NCBI GenBank assembly: GCA_964545585.1 | Contig: CAZJFT010000016.1 | Coordinates: forward strand, 1-21,919 | Reading direction: 5' to 3' | From: UBA9642 sp964545585 | Lineage (GTDB): Archaea > Nanobdellota > Nanobdellia > Woesearchaeales > UBA9642 | DNA: 21,919 nucleotides | In this document: in pieces, positions 1-6,371 of the stretch | How positions within the stretch are numbered: the first letter of the stretch is position 1 | Layout of the letters: each line of letters starts with the position of its first letter | Notes under the pieces: model-generated | What the model was told of the DNA's origin: nothing | Databases searched by the model: none | What the model saw: only the letters and a program-made list of their open reading frames with translations | Translations under genes and position numbers: made by a program

Positions 1-2
1 GG

Positions 3-464
3 CCGACTGGAAAAAGATTTGATGAAGTGAAAAAAGGTTTTGGTCCATACATTCCAAATACAGACGGAGTAATAGATGTGCCTGATGCTTTCAATGATGA
101 TAAGAACCTTTTCGGAGGAGTATTATTAGGAGATATATATTCACATTCCCTAGAGAGAATGCTAGGTTTTGAGATATTTTCTGTATACGAAAAAAATTCA
201 GGTTCTTCATCTCAAGTTCAAAAAACGTTGTTCTATCCCGTATCCATGATAGGTCAATTATTGGATCTGCGGAGATACATATTCGGAGAGGTTTCAGGGA
301 CATTGGTTGTAGAAGGCAGCGATCCCGCATACAAACTTGGTGTCGTCGATAGATATGTAAATGGATTCTATGCAGATGGACGGAATGTTGTCATGAATCC
401 AAGCATTCCTACAATAGAACTTTTGAGAAAAATCGGTGTAAGCGAGAAAAAATCAAACCAATAA
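3..464 (+). CDS. Unrecognised protein, 5'-truncated by the window edge
   Basis: The reading frame is open from the first complete codon of the window to the TAA at 462-464. A GTG at position 27 could serve as a start, but the residues before it (PTGKRFDEV) run smoothly into the rest, so the gene most likely begins outside the window. The visible part has about 154 residues. It has no signal peptide or strong membrane segment and is rich in aromatic residues, Gly and Asp (FGPYIPNTDG, FGGVLLGDIYSHSLERMLGFE). I do not recognise the family and assign no function. It converges on the minus-strand gene ending at 476, with an 11-base gap. Confidence 0.65.
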   Translation, partial: PTGKRFDEVKKGFGPYIPNTDGVIDVPDAFNDDKNLFGGVLLGDIYSHSLERMLGFEIFSVYEKNSGSSSQVQKTLFYPVSMIGQLLDLRRYIFGEVSGTLVVEGSDPAYKLGVVDRYVNGFYADGRNVVMNPSIPTIELLRKIGVSEKKSNQ

Positions 465-475
465 GATTATACGAA

Positions 476-703
476 TCAGAATGGCGTGTCCTTGTTCAAT
501 ATCAATTCCAAGTCTATATTGCCATTTTGTAGCGCAAATACTTCGTTAGGCTTTACGCCTTGAGGCAGTTCTGTCGAATAATTGTTGTATTGTACTCCAT
601 GCATATTATATTGAAATATTAAGAAAGTCTTTTCTGTGCCATTGATATTCCTGGTGTATGATCCTGAAGGAATCAGTATATCATTAATCATCTCATCATG
701 CAT
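476..703 (-). CDS. Small hypothetical protein coupled to ogt
   Basis: A 75-residue protein of unknown function, predicted soluble and probably beta-rich (SGSYTRNINGTEKTFLIFQYN). Its start overlaps the last 16 bases of the upstream ogt gene. The start at 703 is supported by a Shine-Dalgarno-like AAGGTGGA about seven bases upstream, lying inside the ogt coding sequence. A second ATG at 691 would give an ATGA overlap with the ogt stop and a 71-residue product. Either choice implies translational coupling to ogt. No catalytic motif is visible, so a role in DNA repair is only suggested by position. Confidence 0.6.
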   Translation of the reverse strand: MHDEMINDILIPSGSYTRNINGTEKTFLIFQYNMHGVQYNNYSTELPQGVKPNEVFALQNGNIDLELILNKDTPF

Positions 704-993
704 GTTTCATCCACCTTATTATTTTTAATTATGATTCCTTCAGATTTGAGCATTCTTATTTTTTTGTTGTTGTTCATTATGCCGTCATAACCGCCGAGCG
801 TTCCATCACTTTTTATCACTCTATGGCATGGAACTTTAGGGGCGTAAGGATTTCTTTTTAATGCCTGTCCGACTGCTCTCGGGCTTGATTTAAGTCTCTT
901 TGCAATCGCATTATAAGTTGATACTTTCCCTTTCGGTATCCTGCTGCATTCCTTGTAGACTTTTTCCTGGAATGATGTAGTATTTGCTGTCAT
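688..993 (-). CDS. ogt: Methylated-DNA--protein-cysteine methyltransferase (short form)
   Basis: A DNA repair protein that removes alkyl groups from O6-alkylguanine by irreversible transfer to its own cysteine. The active-site PCHRVI motif is intact with Cys56. It is preceded by the helix-turn-helix with the arginine finger (SPRAVGQALKRNP, Arg39) and followed by SDGTLGGYDG, the usual C-terminal active-site loop. At 101 residues it contains only the catalytic DNA-binding domain and lacks the N-terminal alpha/beta domain of longer homologues. Because the Cys is present it is a methyltransferase rather than an alkyltransferase-like protein. A TATA-like TTATATT at about 1014-1020 on the minus strand sits about 24 bases before the start, consistent with a leaderless transcript. 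First gene of a likely two-gene operon. Confidence 0.93.
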   Translation of the reverse strand: MTANTTSFQEKVYKECSRIPKGKVSTYNAIAKRLKSSPRAVGQALKRNPYAPKVPCHRVIKSDGTLGGYDGIMNNNKKIRMLKSEGIIIKNNKVDETCMMR

Positions 994-1046
994 GATATAG
1001 AAGAAAAATATGTAATATAAAAAATTTATTAAAATCTGTGTATTCT

Positions 1047-1646
1047 TTACCTTGCAGCGTCAGCCTGCCTCTCAAGCTCAAGCTTCTTGCTTATTGCTGC
1101 TGACTGTCCAGAAAGCTGGTATGCATTCATTATCTCTGTTGCAAGAGAATCTGCAGCTTCCTTCTTGCTGTTGAATGTCTTCTGGAATGCTCCTTGAGTC
1201 ATTATCCTTAATGCCAAGTCAACTCTCCTTTGAGGTGCACATTCTAATGCTTTCGGGTATCTTGCTCCACCATACTCTATTGCAATAACTTCCTCTCTTG
1301 GAGCAGCATTCTCTAATGCCTTGACAAAAACTTCAACAGGGTTCTTCTTCAATTTCTGCTCTATTATAGTGAACGCTTCCTCTACAAGCTTATAGTTTGT
1401 CATTGCCTTTCCTGTAGCCTGCCTTGAAGTTATCTTATGCTTCTTAGCCCTATGGCCAGGAACCATCAACTTGTTTATCAGTCTCTCAACAATGAATATC
1501 TTTGACTTATAGAACCTCTGTCCAGCATACCTTGCACCAGTCTTATTCACAAGCATAGGCTTAGTGTTTATGTATGGCGCAACGCCCGGATCATCTACCT
1601 TAATCTGTGAACAATCCCATTTTCCGAAAGCTAAAATCTGACTCAT
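1047..1646 (-). CDS. rps7: Small ribosomal subunit protein uS7
   Basis: The 199-residue archaeal form of uS7, which binds the 3' major domain of 16S rRNA, nucleates assembly of the 30S head and lines the E site. Family landmarks are visible: GARYAGQRFYKSK, the basic N-terminal part, MVPGHRAKKHKITSRQATGKA, the ENAAPREEVIAIEYGGARYPKALECAPQRRVDLALR segment (split here only for description), and a helical C terminus. The ATG at 1644-1646 has GAGGT at 1656-1660 upstream and AT-rich box-A-like sequence near 1667-1680. In many archaea this gene sits beside uS12 and elongation factor genes; here its neighbours are ogt and a small membrane protein, so the str-type cluster is broken. Confidence 0.95.
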   Translation of the reverse strand: MSQILAFGKWDCSQIKVDDPGVAPYINTKPMLVNKTGARYAGQRFYKSKIFIVERLINKLMVPGHRAKKHKITSRQATGKAMTNYKLVEEAFTIIEQKLKKNPVEVFVKALENAAPREEVIAIEYGGARYPKALECAPQRRVDLALRIMTQGAFQKTFNSKKEAADSLATEIMNAYQLSGQSAAISKKLELERQADAAR

Positions 1647-1737
1647 TTTGTATAAACCTCAATCATAATATATACTATATTCTTTATTGTGTGAGGAAAT
1701 TCAGGCTATTTATAAAGATTTTGATGGGATTTAGGGC

Positions 1738-2151
1738 TTAATCATATCCTCTTGAGAAATTATAGTCTTCCTGCAAACTCTTTATTTTATTTTCTAGTTT
1801 TGTGATCTCTTTCTTTTTAGGTCTAGAATCGAAATAATTTATCATTCCGTCTAGTGCAACAATTGGTGAGAGTGCTATCAGACATAAACCTGATACAGTT
1901 ATAATTTGATCTATATGCTCTATCAGTGTGTTAGCCACGTATTTGTCTGAAAGTATGTTTTCTATATCTACTCCAAATGCGCTTCTTATGCCCGTATATG
2001 CAAGTGCCGTAATTCCCGAATATAACATATGTTTGCTTAATTTAATCACAGATATTGCTGATTCATACCCAACTCCGGGTTTTTTTGCTTCTTGCAATTC
2101 TGCTATTGTTTTTTCAATTTCTGATTTTTTAACCACTGTAGTGGTAACCAT
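1738..2151 (-). CDS. Small membrane protein with terminal coiled coils
   Basis: A 137-residue hypothetical protein. The N terminus (about residues 8-24) and C terminus (about 112-132) are charged and probably helical or coiled-coil. Two hydrophobic stretches lie between them, one weak around residues 38-60 and one clear around 83-106 (IITVSGLCLIALSPIVALDG), so it is probably a two-pass membrane protein. No enzyme motif is seen and the family is not recognised. It lies downstream of the HTH_10 regulator on the same strand, but the 60-base gap contains its own promoter-like sequence and a palindrome closely matching the one in front of the regulator, which suggests regulation by that protein. 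Confidence 0.7.
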   Translation of the reverse strand: MVTTTVVKKSEIEKTIAELQEAKKPGVGYESAISVIKLSKHMLYSGITALAYTGIRSAFGVDIENILSDKYVANTLIEHIDQIITVSGLCLIALSPIVALDGMINYFDSRPKKKEITKLENKIKSLQEDYNFSRGYD

Positions 2152-2171
2152 TTCTATTATTTCTTTTTTAT

Positions 2172-2187
2172 AGCGATATATATCGTG
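2172..2187. promoter_or_regulatory. Second copy of the regulator palindrome, before the small membrane gene
   Basis: AGCGATATATATCGTG contains a perfect 12-bp palindrome (2174-2185). It matches the palindrome at 2857-2872 in 13 of 16 positions. It lies 21-36 bases upstream of the start at 2151 and covers the position expected for the TATA box of that gene, where a bound protein would block TBP. The binding protein is inferred, not shown. Confidence 0.5.
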
Positions 2188-2211
2188 TTTAGAAATTTGT
2201 TGTAGTCGAGC

Positions 2212-2850
2212 TTACTCTATGAGCTGCGGCATTAACTTGCTTTCCGCCTTTCGAAGGTGCACTTGATATGTAGAAAATGATAATTTAGATATCTTGGCGA
2301 GTTCCTCAACAGATATCTTTCTAGGACTGCTGTAGTATCCGTGCTTTATCGCCAATTCAATCGCGGCCCGTTGTTTTGCAGTCAATTCGTTGCTCATTCG
2401 CATTATCGATATGCTCGATATCTTCTTGTTCTCTATAGACAATAATTCTGACGAGTTATTTTTTAAAGCCTTATACGTCTTTTCGAGCAGTTTCCTGTTG
2501 AATGAAGCGATGTTAAGCAGCTCATGCCCTTCATGTGATATTACTGTGGGAGAAACATGGAATATGTTCTCATTATAGACACATTTCAAGAATTCAGGCT
2601 CTTTTATTGTCGCCACAAGGAAATTGTTATTGATCTCGAGATGGATTACCCTTTCCTGTCTTTTAAGGTCCTCTGCAAATCTCTTCACATCATTATCCTC
2701 CCCTATTATCCTGCCGACAACATTCACTTTTATCCATTCCTTATCCTTGACAAAAGACACGGGATATCCATATAGCACTATCTTATACTTTTCTGCCCTC
2801 GAGCCGATTAGTGTGCCTTTTGTTGAGAACTTTATTCTTGCGACCCACAT
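2212..2850 (-). CDS. HTH_10-type (bacterio-opsin-activator-like) transcriptional regulator
   Basis: A 212-residue protein. Residues 1-150 form an alpha/beta region of unknown ligand specificity (MWVARIKFSTKGTLIG, PTVISHEGHELLNIAS). Residues 156-212 match the archaeal HTH_10 pattern, LTAKQRAAIELAIKHGYY followed by the recognition helix region (ISVEELAKISKLSFSTYQVHLRKAESKL). Such proteins are archaeal DNA-binding regulators. The ATG at 2848-2850 lies 26 bases after the centre of ATATATAAAG (minus strand, 2871-2880), so the mRNA is probably leaderless. A perfect 7-bp inverted repeat lies between that TATA box and the start, suggesting autoregulation. The divergent neighbour is an MFS transporter, a common regulator/transporter arrangement. 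Confidence 0.85.
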   Translation of the reverse strand: MWVARIKFSTKGTLIGSRAEKYKIVLYGYPVSFVKDKEWIKVNVVGRIIGEDNDVKRFAEDLKRQERVIHLEINNNFLVATIKEPEFLKCVYNENIFHVSPTVISHEGHELLNIASFNRKLLEKTYKALKNNSSELLSIENKKISSISIMRMSNELTAKQRAAIELAIKHGYYSSPRKISVEELAKISKLSFSTYQVHLRKAESKLMPQLIE

Positions 2851-2856
2851 GGTATT

Positions 2857-2872
2857 AGCGATATGTATCGCT
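2857..2872. promoter_or_regulatory. Candidate operator palindrome of the HTH_10 regulator
   Basis: AGCGATA-TG-TATCGCT is a perfect 7-bp inverted repeat with a 2-base centre. It touches the end of the minus-strand TATA box at 2871-2880 and ends 7 bases before the regulator start. It lies in the 70-base region shared with the divergent MFS gene. Position and symmetry fit a site bound by a dimeric repressor, most simply the adjacent regulator. Confidence 0.6.
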
Positions 2873-2898
2873 TTATATATTTTTCTTTAAGCGCAATA

Positions 2899-2908
2899 TA
2901 TATAAATA
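2899..2908 (+). promoter_or_regulatory. TATA box of the MFS transporter gene
   Basis: TATATAAATA centred near 2904 lies 26 bases upstream of the ATG at 2930. The spacing fits a leaderless transcript and argues that 2930, not the ATG at 2921, is the true start. Confidence 0.65.
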
Positions 2909-2929
2909 GAGTAATCGTGAATGTGCATC

Positions 2930-4621
2930 ATGCCAAAGAAATACTCTGAATTGATTGCTGAAAGGAAGAAGGCTGCGGAAAAGAAGAAGGAAGAGGTCAA
3001 GCAGCAGAAGGAGGATCCTGAATATTTGAAGAAGGAGAAGAGCCTAAATTATGTTGTAAAGGACGGGTTCTTCACATCGATAAAGAGCGGGTTCACAGAA
3101 TCGTTCATCATGCCGTTCGCAATCGCGTTGAATGCAAGCACTGGAATGCTTGCAGCATTAGCGTCTGTGCCTCAATTGCTTGGAAGTTTCTTCCAACTGT
3201 TCAGCCAGGAATCATTGAAGATGTTCAAGACAAGGTCTAAATTGATATTCTGGACCGCATTCTTCCAGGCATTCATTTGGTTACCATTATTGTTGGTGCC
3301 ATTCATCGCAAAGGACCAATTATGGTTAGTGTTGCTGTTGGTTACTATCGAGGCAATTCTTGGGCATTTCCAGGGTCCGATATATAACAGTCTTTTAGGT
3401 GATTTGATATCTGAGGATAAACGTGGAGAATTTTTTGGGAACAGGAACAGGATAATCAATCTTGTGAATTTCATAGCTACATTTATTGCAGGATTGCTAA
3501 TCAATTTCTTCCAAAAATTCGATAATGGAAAGGCATTCTATGTATTCGTAGGGTTCGGCATATTGTTCTTTGTAGCGTTCATCTCCAGGTTGATGGCAGC
3601 ATTCTACAAGAAAAAAGTGTATGACCCGAAATATGTCCCTCCAAAAGATAATGCATCATTCCTGACATTCATGCAGAGGATGACAAAAAACAATTACGGT
3701 ATATTCGTGATGTATGTATTATTATTGAAGATGGCCGCATCAGTAAGCCTCCCATTCTTTGCATTATACCTGCTAAAAGACTTACAATTAGGATACTTAT
3801 ACTTCACTATAATAATGGCTACAAGCATCGCATCAAGCTTCTTTGCAATGAGCATATGGGGAAAGATGATAGATAAGCATGGATCGAAAAGAGTGCTTAC
3901 AATATCAGGATTTCTTGTGCCATTCAGCCCATTATTATTGGTTCTTGCGGTATACATAAACAATCCTACATGGCTGTTCATATTTCTCCTTGTTGAAGAG
4001 ATATTTGCAGGCATAGCATGGGCTGCATTCAACTTGAGCACTTCAAGCTTCCTGTTCGATGCGACAACACCAAAAGACAGGGTGAAGAATATCGCATATT
4101 ATAATTTCCTTGTAGGAGTAGGTGTATTCTTGGGAGCGACATTAGGTGGCCTTTTGACAAAGATATACCCTGTACTAGTCACTTCAAACATCCCCTTGAT
4201 ATTGCTAACATCAGGAGTGTTGAGGATGCTTGCTACAGCGGTGTTGATTAAGAAAGTGCGCGAGGCAAGGATGGTTGAGATAGACTTCCCAGGCAGGGGG
4301 TTCTTCCACAGCACGATAAGCATAAATCCTCGGTTCGGAAGCGACATAGAGATAGTCGGCGTATATCATGAGAAACATCAGAACTTCCATAGCATAGTGC
4401 CTAAAAGGGTGCCCGTAGATCCTGTGAAGAAAGAGGAGAGGAAACTCTATGAGGATAAAAGCCTTGAACTCTATAGGAAGAATGCGATAAAGACGTTGAT
4501 GCAGAAGGGACATGATGAGGTCCCTAAGGATGATTCATACAAGATAGGAAAAGATTTGGAAAAGGACAGCAAAAAGATATCAGATATTGCAGAAGAGATA
4601 CGCAAGAAGAATGTGAAGTGA
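2930..4621 (+). CDS. Major facilitator superfamily transporter with long cytoplasmic tails
   Basis: About 563 residues (MPKKYSEL...). An in-frame ATG at 2921 would add three residues, but the TATA box spacing favours 2930. The first 40 residues are Lys/Glu-rich and probably form a charged cytoplasmic helix. The core, about residues 50-440, has roughly twelve hydrophobic segments. The loop GKMIDKHGSKRVL resembles MFS motif A, and a matching loop LISEDKRGEFFGNRNR follows an early segment. The last 120 or so residues are hydrophilic and charged, ending in a helical KISDIAEEIRKKN, which is long for the superfamily. The substrate cannot be read from sequence. Divergent from the HTH_10 regulator, which may control it. 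Confidence is high for a transporter and low for its cargo. Confidence 0.88.
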   Translation: MPKKYSELIAERKKAAEKKKEEVKQQKEDPEYLKKEKSLNYVVKDGFFTSIKSGFTESFIMPFAIALNASTGMLAALASVPQLLGSFFQLFSQESLKMFKTRSKLIFWTAFFQAFIWLPLLLVPFIAKDQLWLVLLLVTIEAILGHFQGPIYNSLLGDLISEDKRGEFFGNRNRIINLVNFIATFIAGLLINFFQKFDNGKAFYVFVGFGILFFVAFISRLMAAFYKKKVYDPKYVPPKDNASFLTFMQRMTKNNYGIFVMYVLLLKMAASVSLPFFALYLLKDLQLGYLYFTIIMATSIASSFFAMSIWGKMIDKHGSKRVLTISGFLVPFSPLLLVLAVYINNPTWLFIFLLVEEIFAGIAWAAFNLSTSSFLFDATTPKDRVKNIAYYNFLVGVGVFLGATLGGLLTKIYPVLVTSNIPLILLTSGVLRMLATAVLIKKVREARMVEIDFPGRGFFHSTISINPRFGSDIEIVGVYHEKHQNFHSIVPKRVPVDPVKKEERKLYEDKSLELYRKNAIKTLMQKGHDEVPKDDSYKIGKDLEKDSKKISDIAEEIRKKNVK

Positions 4622-4650
4622 ACGGTTCATTCTAATAAAAACATCATTTT

Positions 4651-4658
4651 TATAAATA
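4651..4658 (+). promoter_or_regulatory. TATA box of the aIF2-gamma gene
   Basis: TATAAATA, preceded by a T-run, is centred about 25 bases before the ATG at 4680, so the transcript is probably leaderless. It lies in the 58-base gap after the MFS gene and gives aIF2-gamma its own promoter. Confidence 0.65.
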
Positions 4659-4679
4659 AGCATATTTTTCTGAGAATAG

Positions 4680-6008
4680 ATGGCAAAGAAGAAGGAAGTC
4701 GATGCGAAGAAAGAGCAGGAGATACATGAGCTCAAGAAGAAAGTAAAGGAACAGAAAAAAAAGTTAGAGAGTTCTGAAAATATACAGCCAGTTCTTAATA
4801 TTGGATTAGTGGGTCATGTAGACCATGGGAAGACTACACTTACAGAGAAGCTTACAGGGAAATGGACCGATACTCATTCTGAAGAGATAAAGAGAGGAAT
4901 TACAATAAGATTAGGATATGCAGATATAAGCTTTAGGAGATGCCCACAATGCGACGAGCCTGAATGCTATACTGTAAAAAAAACCTGCCCAACTCACAAC
5001 GTGCCTACTGAATTAGTCAGGAAGGTATCATTCGTCGACGCGCCAGGGCATGAGTCATTGATGGCTACGATGCTTTCAGGTGCTGCGATAATAGATGGTG
5101 CATTGTTGCTTGTTGCGGCGAACGAGTTCTGTCCTCAGCCTCAGACAAGAGAGCATCTAATGGCATTAGAGATGTCAGGGATAAGGAATGTTGTTGTTGT
5201 ACAGAACAAGATAGACTTAGTTAGCTCTGAAAGGGCATTGAAGAATCATGAGCAGATAAAAGAATTCTTGAAAGGGACAAGCTTTGAGAATGCACCGATA
5301 GTCCCAATAAGCGCACAGCATGAGATAAACATAGATTTTCTGATAAAGACTATAGAAGAATACATACCTACCCCGGAAAGGAATGAGACAGAGGATCCGA
5401 TAATGCTTGTTGCAAGATCATTCGATGTGAATAAGCCAGGCACCACTCCTGAGAATATCAAGGCAGGGATACTTGGTGGTGCAGTGATGAAGGGGATATT
5501 GAAGAAAGGTGACAGGGTTGAGATAAGGCCTGGAAGGATAATGGAGGAAGCAAATCAGATAGTCGCAAAGCCATTGTTCACAACGATAAGATCAGCGATG
5601 ACAGGTTCTACTCCTGTTGATGAATTGCATCCTGGAGGAAGTGTTGCCATAATGACAGACCTTGATCCAAGCATAGTAAATTCAGATAAGTTGACGGGGA
5701 ATGTTGTAGGGATTCCTGGAAAACTGCCTAAGATATGGTATAATTTCGAGCTTGAATGTCATCTTCTTGAGAGGGTTGTAGGTGCTAAAGATGACTTGAA
5801 AGTGGAGCCTATAAAGAACAATGAGATATTGATGTTGAATGTGAATTCTGCAGCAACAGTAGGTTTTGTCCAGAGCATATCGAAGAACAAAGTCAAATGC
5901 AAGCTGAAACTGCCTGTATGTGCAGATGCAGGAAGCAAGGTCACAATCTCTCGTCGTGTAGGAACAAGATTCAGATTGATAGGATATGGGATAATACGGA
6001 AAGAGTGA
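4680..6008 (+). CDS. eif2g: Translation initiation factor aIF2 subunit gamma
   Basis: The GTPase core subunit of aIF2, which carries initiator Met-tRNA to the small ribosomal subunit. G1 GHVDHGKT is at residues 45-52, the switch region contains RGITIRLGYAD, G3 DAPGHE is at 120-125 and G4 NKID at 176-179. The zinc knuckle Cys88, Cys91, Cys96 and Cys103 is present. The characteristic GGAVMKGILKKGD and GVKGxxL-equivalent beta-barrel domains II and III follow. At 442 residues it is longer than the usual approximately 410 because of a Lys/Glu-rich N-terminal extension of about 35 residues, predicted coiled coil. It is expressed from its own promoter and is not beside the alpha or beta subunit genes. 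Confidence 0.96.
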   Translation: MAKKKEVDAKKEQEIHELKKKVKEQKKKLESSENIQPVLNIGLVGHVDHGKTTLTEKLTGKWTDTHSEEIKRGITIRLGYADISFRRCPQCDEPECYTVKKTCPTHNVPTELVRKVSFVDAPGHESLMATMLSGAAIIDGALLLVAANEFCPQPQTREHLMALEMSGIRNVVVVQNKIDLVSSERALKNHEQIKEFLKGTSFENAPIVPISAQHEINIDFLIKTIEEYIPTPERNETEDPIMLVARSFDVNKPGTTPENIKAGILGGAVMKGILKKGDRVEIRPGRIMEEANQIVAKPLFTTIRSAMTGSTPVDELHPGGSVAIMTDLDPSIVNSDKLTGNVVGIPGKLPKIWYNFELECHLLERVVGAKDDLKVEPIKNNEILMLNVNSAATVGFVQSISKNKVKCKLKLPVCADAGSKVTISRRVGTRFRLIGYGIIRKE

Positions 6009-6017
6009 TTCTTCAAT

Positions 6018-6299
6018 TCACTTCTTCTCTTTCATCAGATTTTTTATCTTAGAAAAACAATCATTGCAGATAAAAATCTCGTTGCGCACAGGATTGTTGC
6101 TCAATATAATCCTATGGCATTCCTTGCTCGTATCGCATAATGTGCATGTCTCTGTGACTGCGGGAAGCCTCCTGAATGCGCTTTCGACATCCATCAAGCA
6201 GTATAGGCATATACTGAAAGGTGTAGAGAACTCATCATATACATAGCATTCCCATATAGTGTTGCATACCGTGCAATTATACTTTTTCTTCTTCTGCAT
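6018..6299 (-). CDS. Small protein with four CxxC zinc-binding pairs
   Basis: A 93-residue hypothetical protein with two similar halves. Each half has two CxxC knuckles: CTVC and CLYC in the first, CTLC and CNDC in the second. This fits two zinc-ribbon or treble-clef modules, each coordinated by four cysteines. The ends are basic (MQKKKKY, KIKNLMKEKK), compatible with nucleic acid binding, but no function can be assigned. The minus-strand TATA at about 6321-6327 is 25 bases from the start, and a perfect palindrome abuts the start codon. It converges on aIF2-gamma with only 9 bases between stop codons. Confidence 0.72.
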   Translation of the reverse strand: MQKKKKYNCTVCNTIWECYVYDEFSTPFSICLYCLMDVESAFRRLPAVTETCTLCDTSKECHRIILSNNPVRNEIFICNDCFSKIKNLMKEKK

Positions 6300-6316
6300 A
6301 GTATATAATATATACT
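6300..6316. promoter_or_regulatory. Palindrome abutting the start of the zinc-finger gene
   Basis: AGTATATA-A-TATATACT is a perfect 8-bp inverted repeat with a single central base, ending directly at the start codon (6297-6299). A further direct copy of AGTATATAAT lies at 6319-6328 and overlaps the probable TATA box. An operator is plausible. The sequence is AT-only apart from four positions, which weakens the statistical case. Confidence 0.4.
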
Positions 6317-6371
6317 GGAGTATATAATGGTTATGAATATATCTTATAGATAATTGAAAAAATTATAGAAT

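Noticed and set aside
1667..1681. AT-only palindrome AATATATACTATATT before the uS7 gene
   Set aside because: Six-base arms in AT-only sequence occur easily by chance and it overlaps the expected TATA region.
2921..2929. Upstream ATG as the MFS start
   Set aside because: The TATA box spacing fits initiation at 2930 and the three extra residues (MCI) add nothing to the family alignment.
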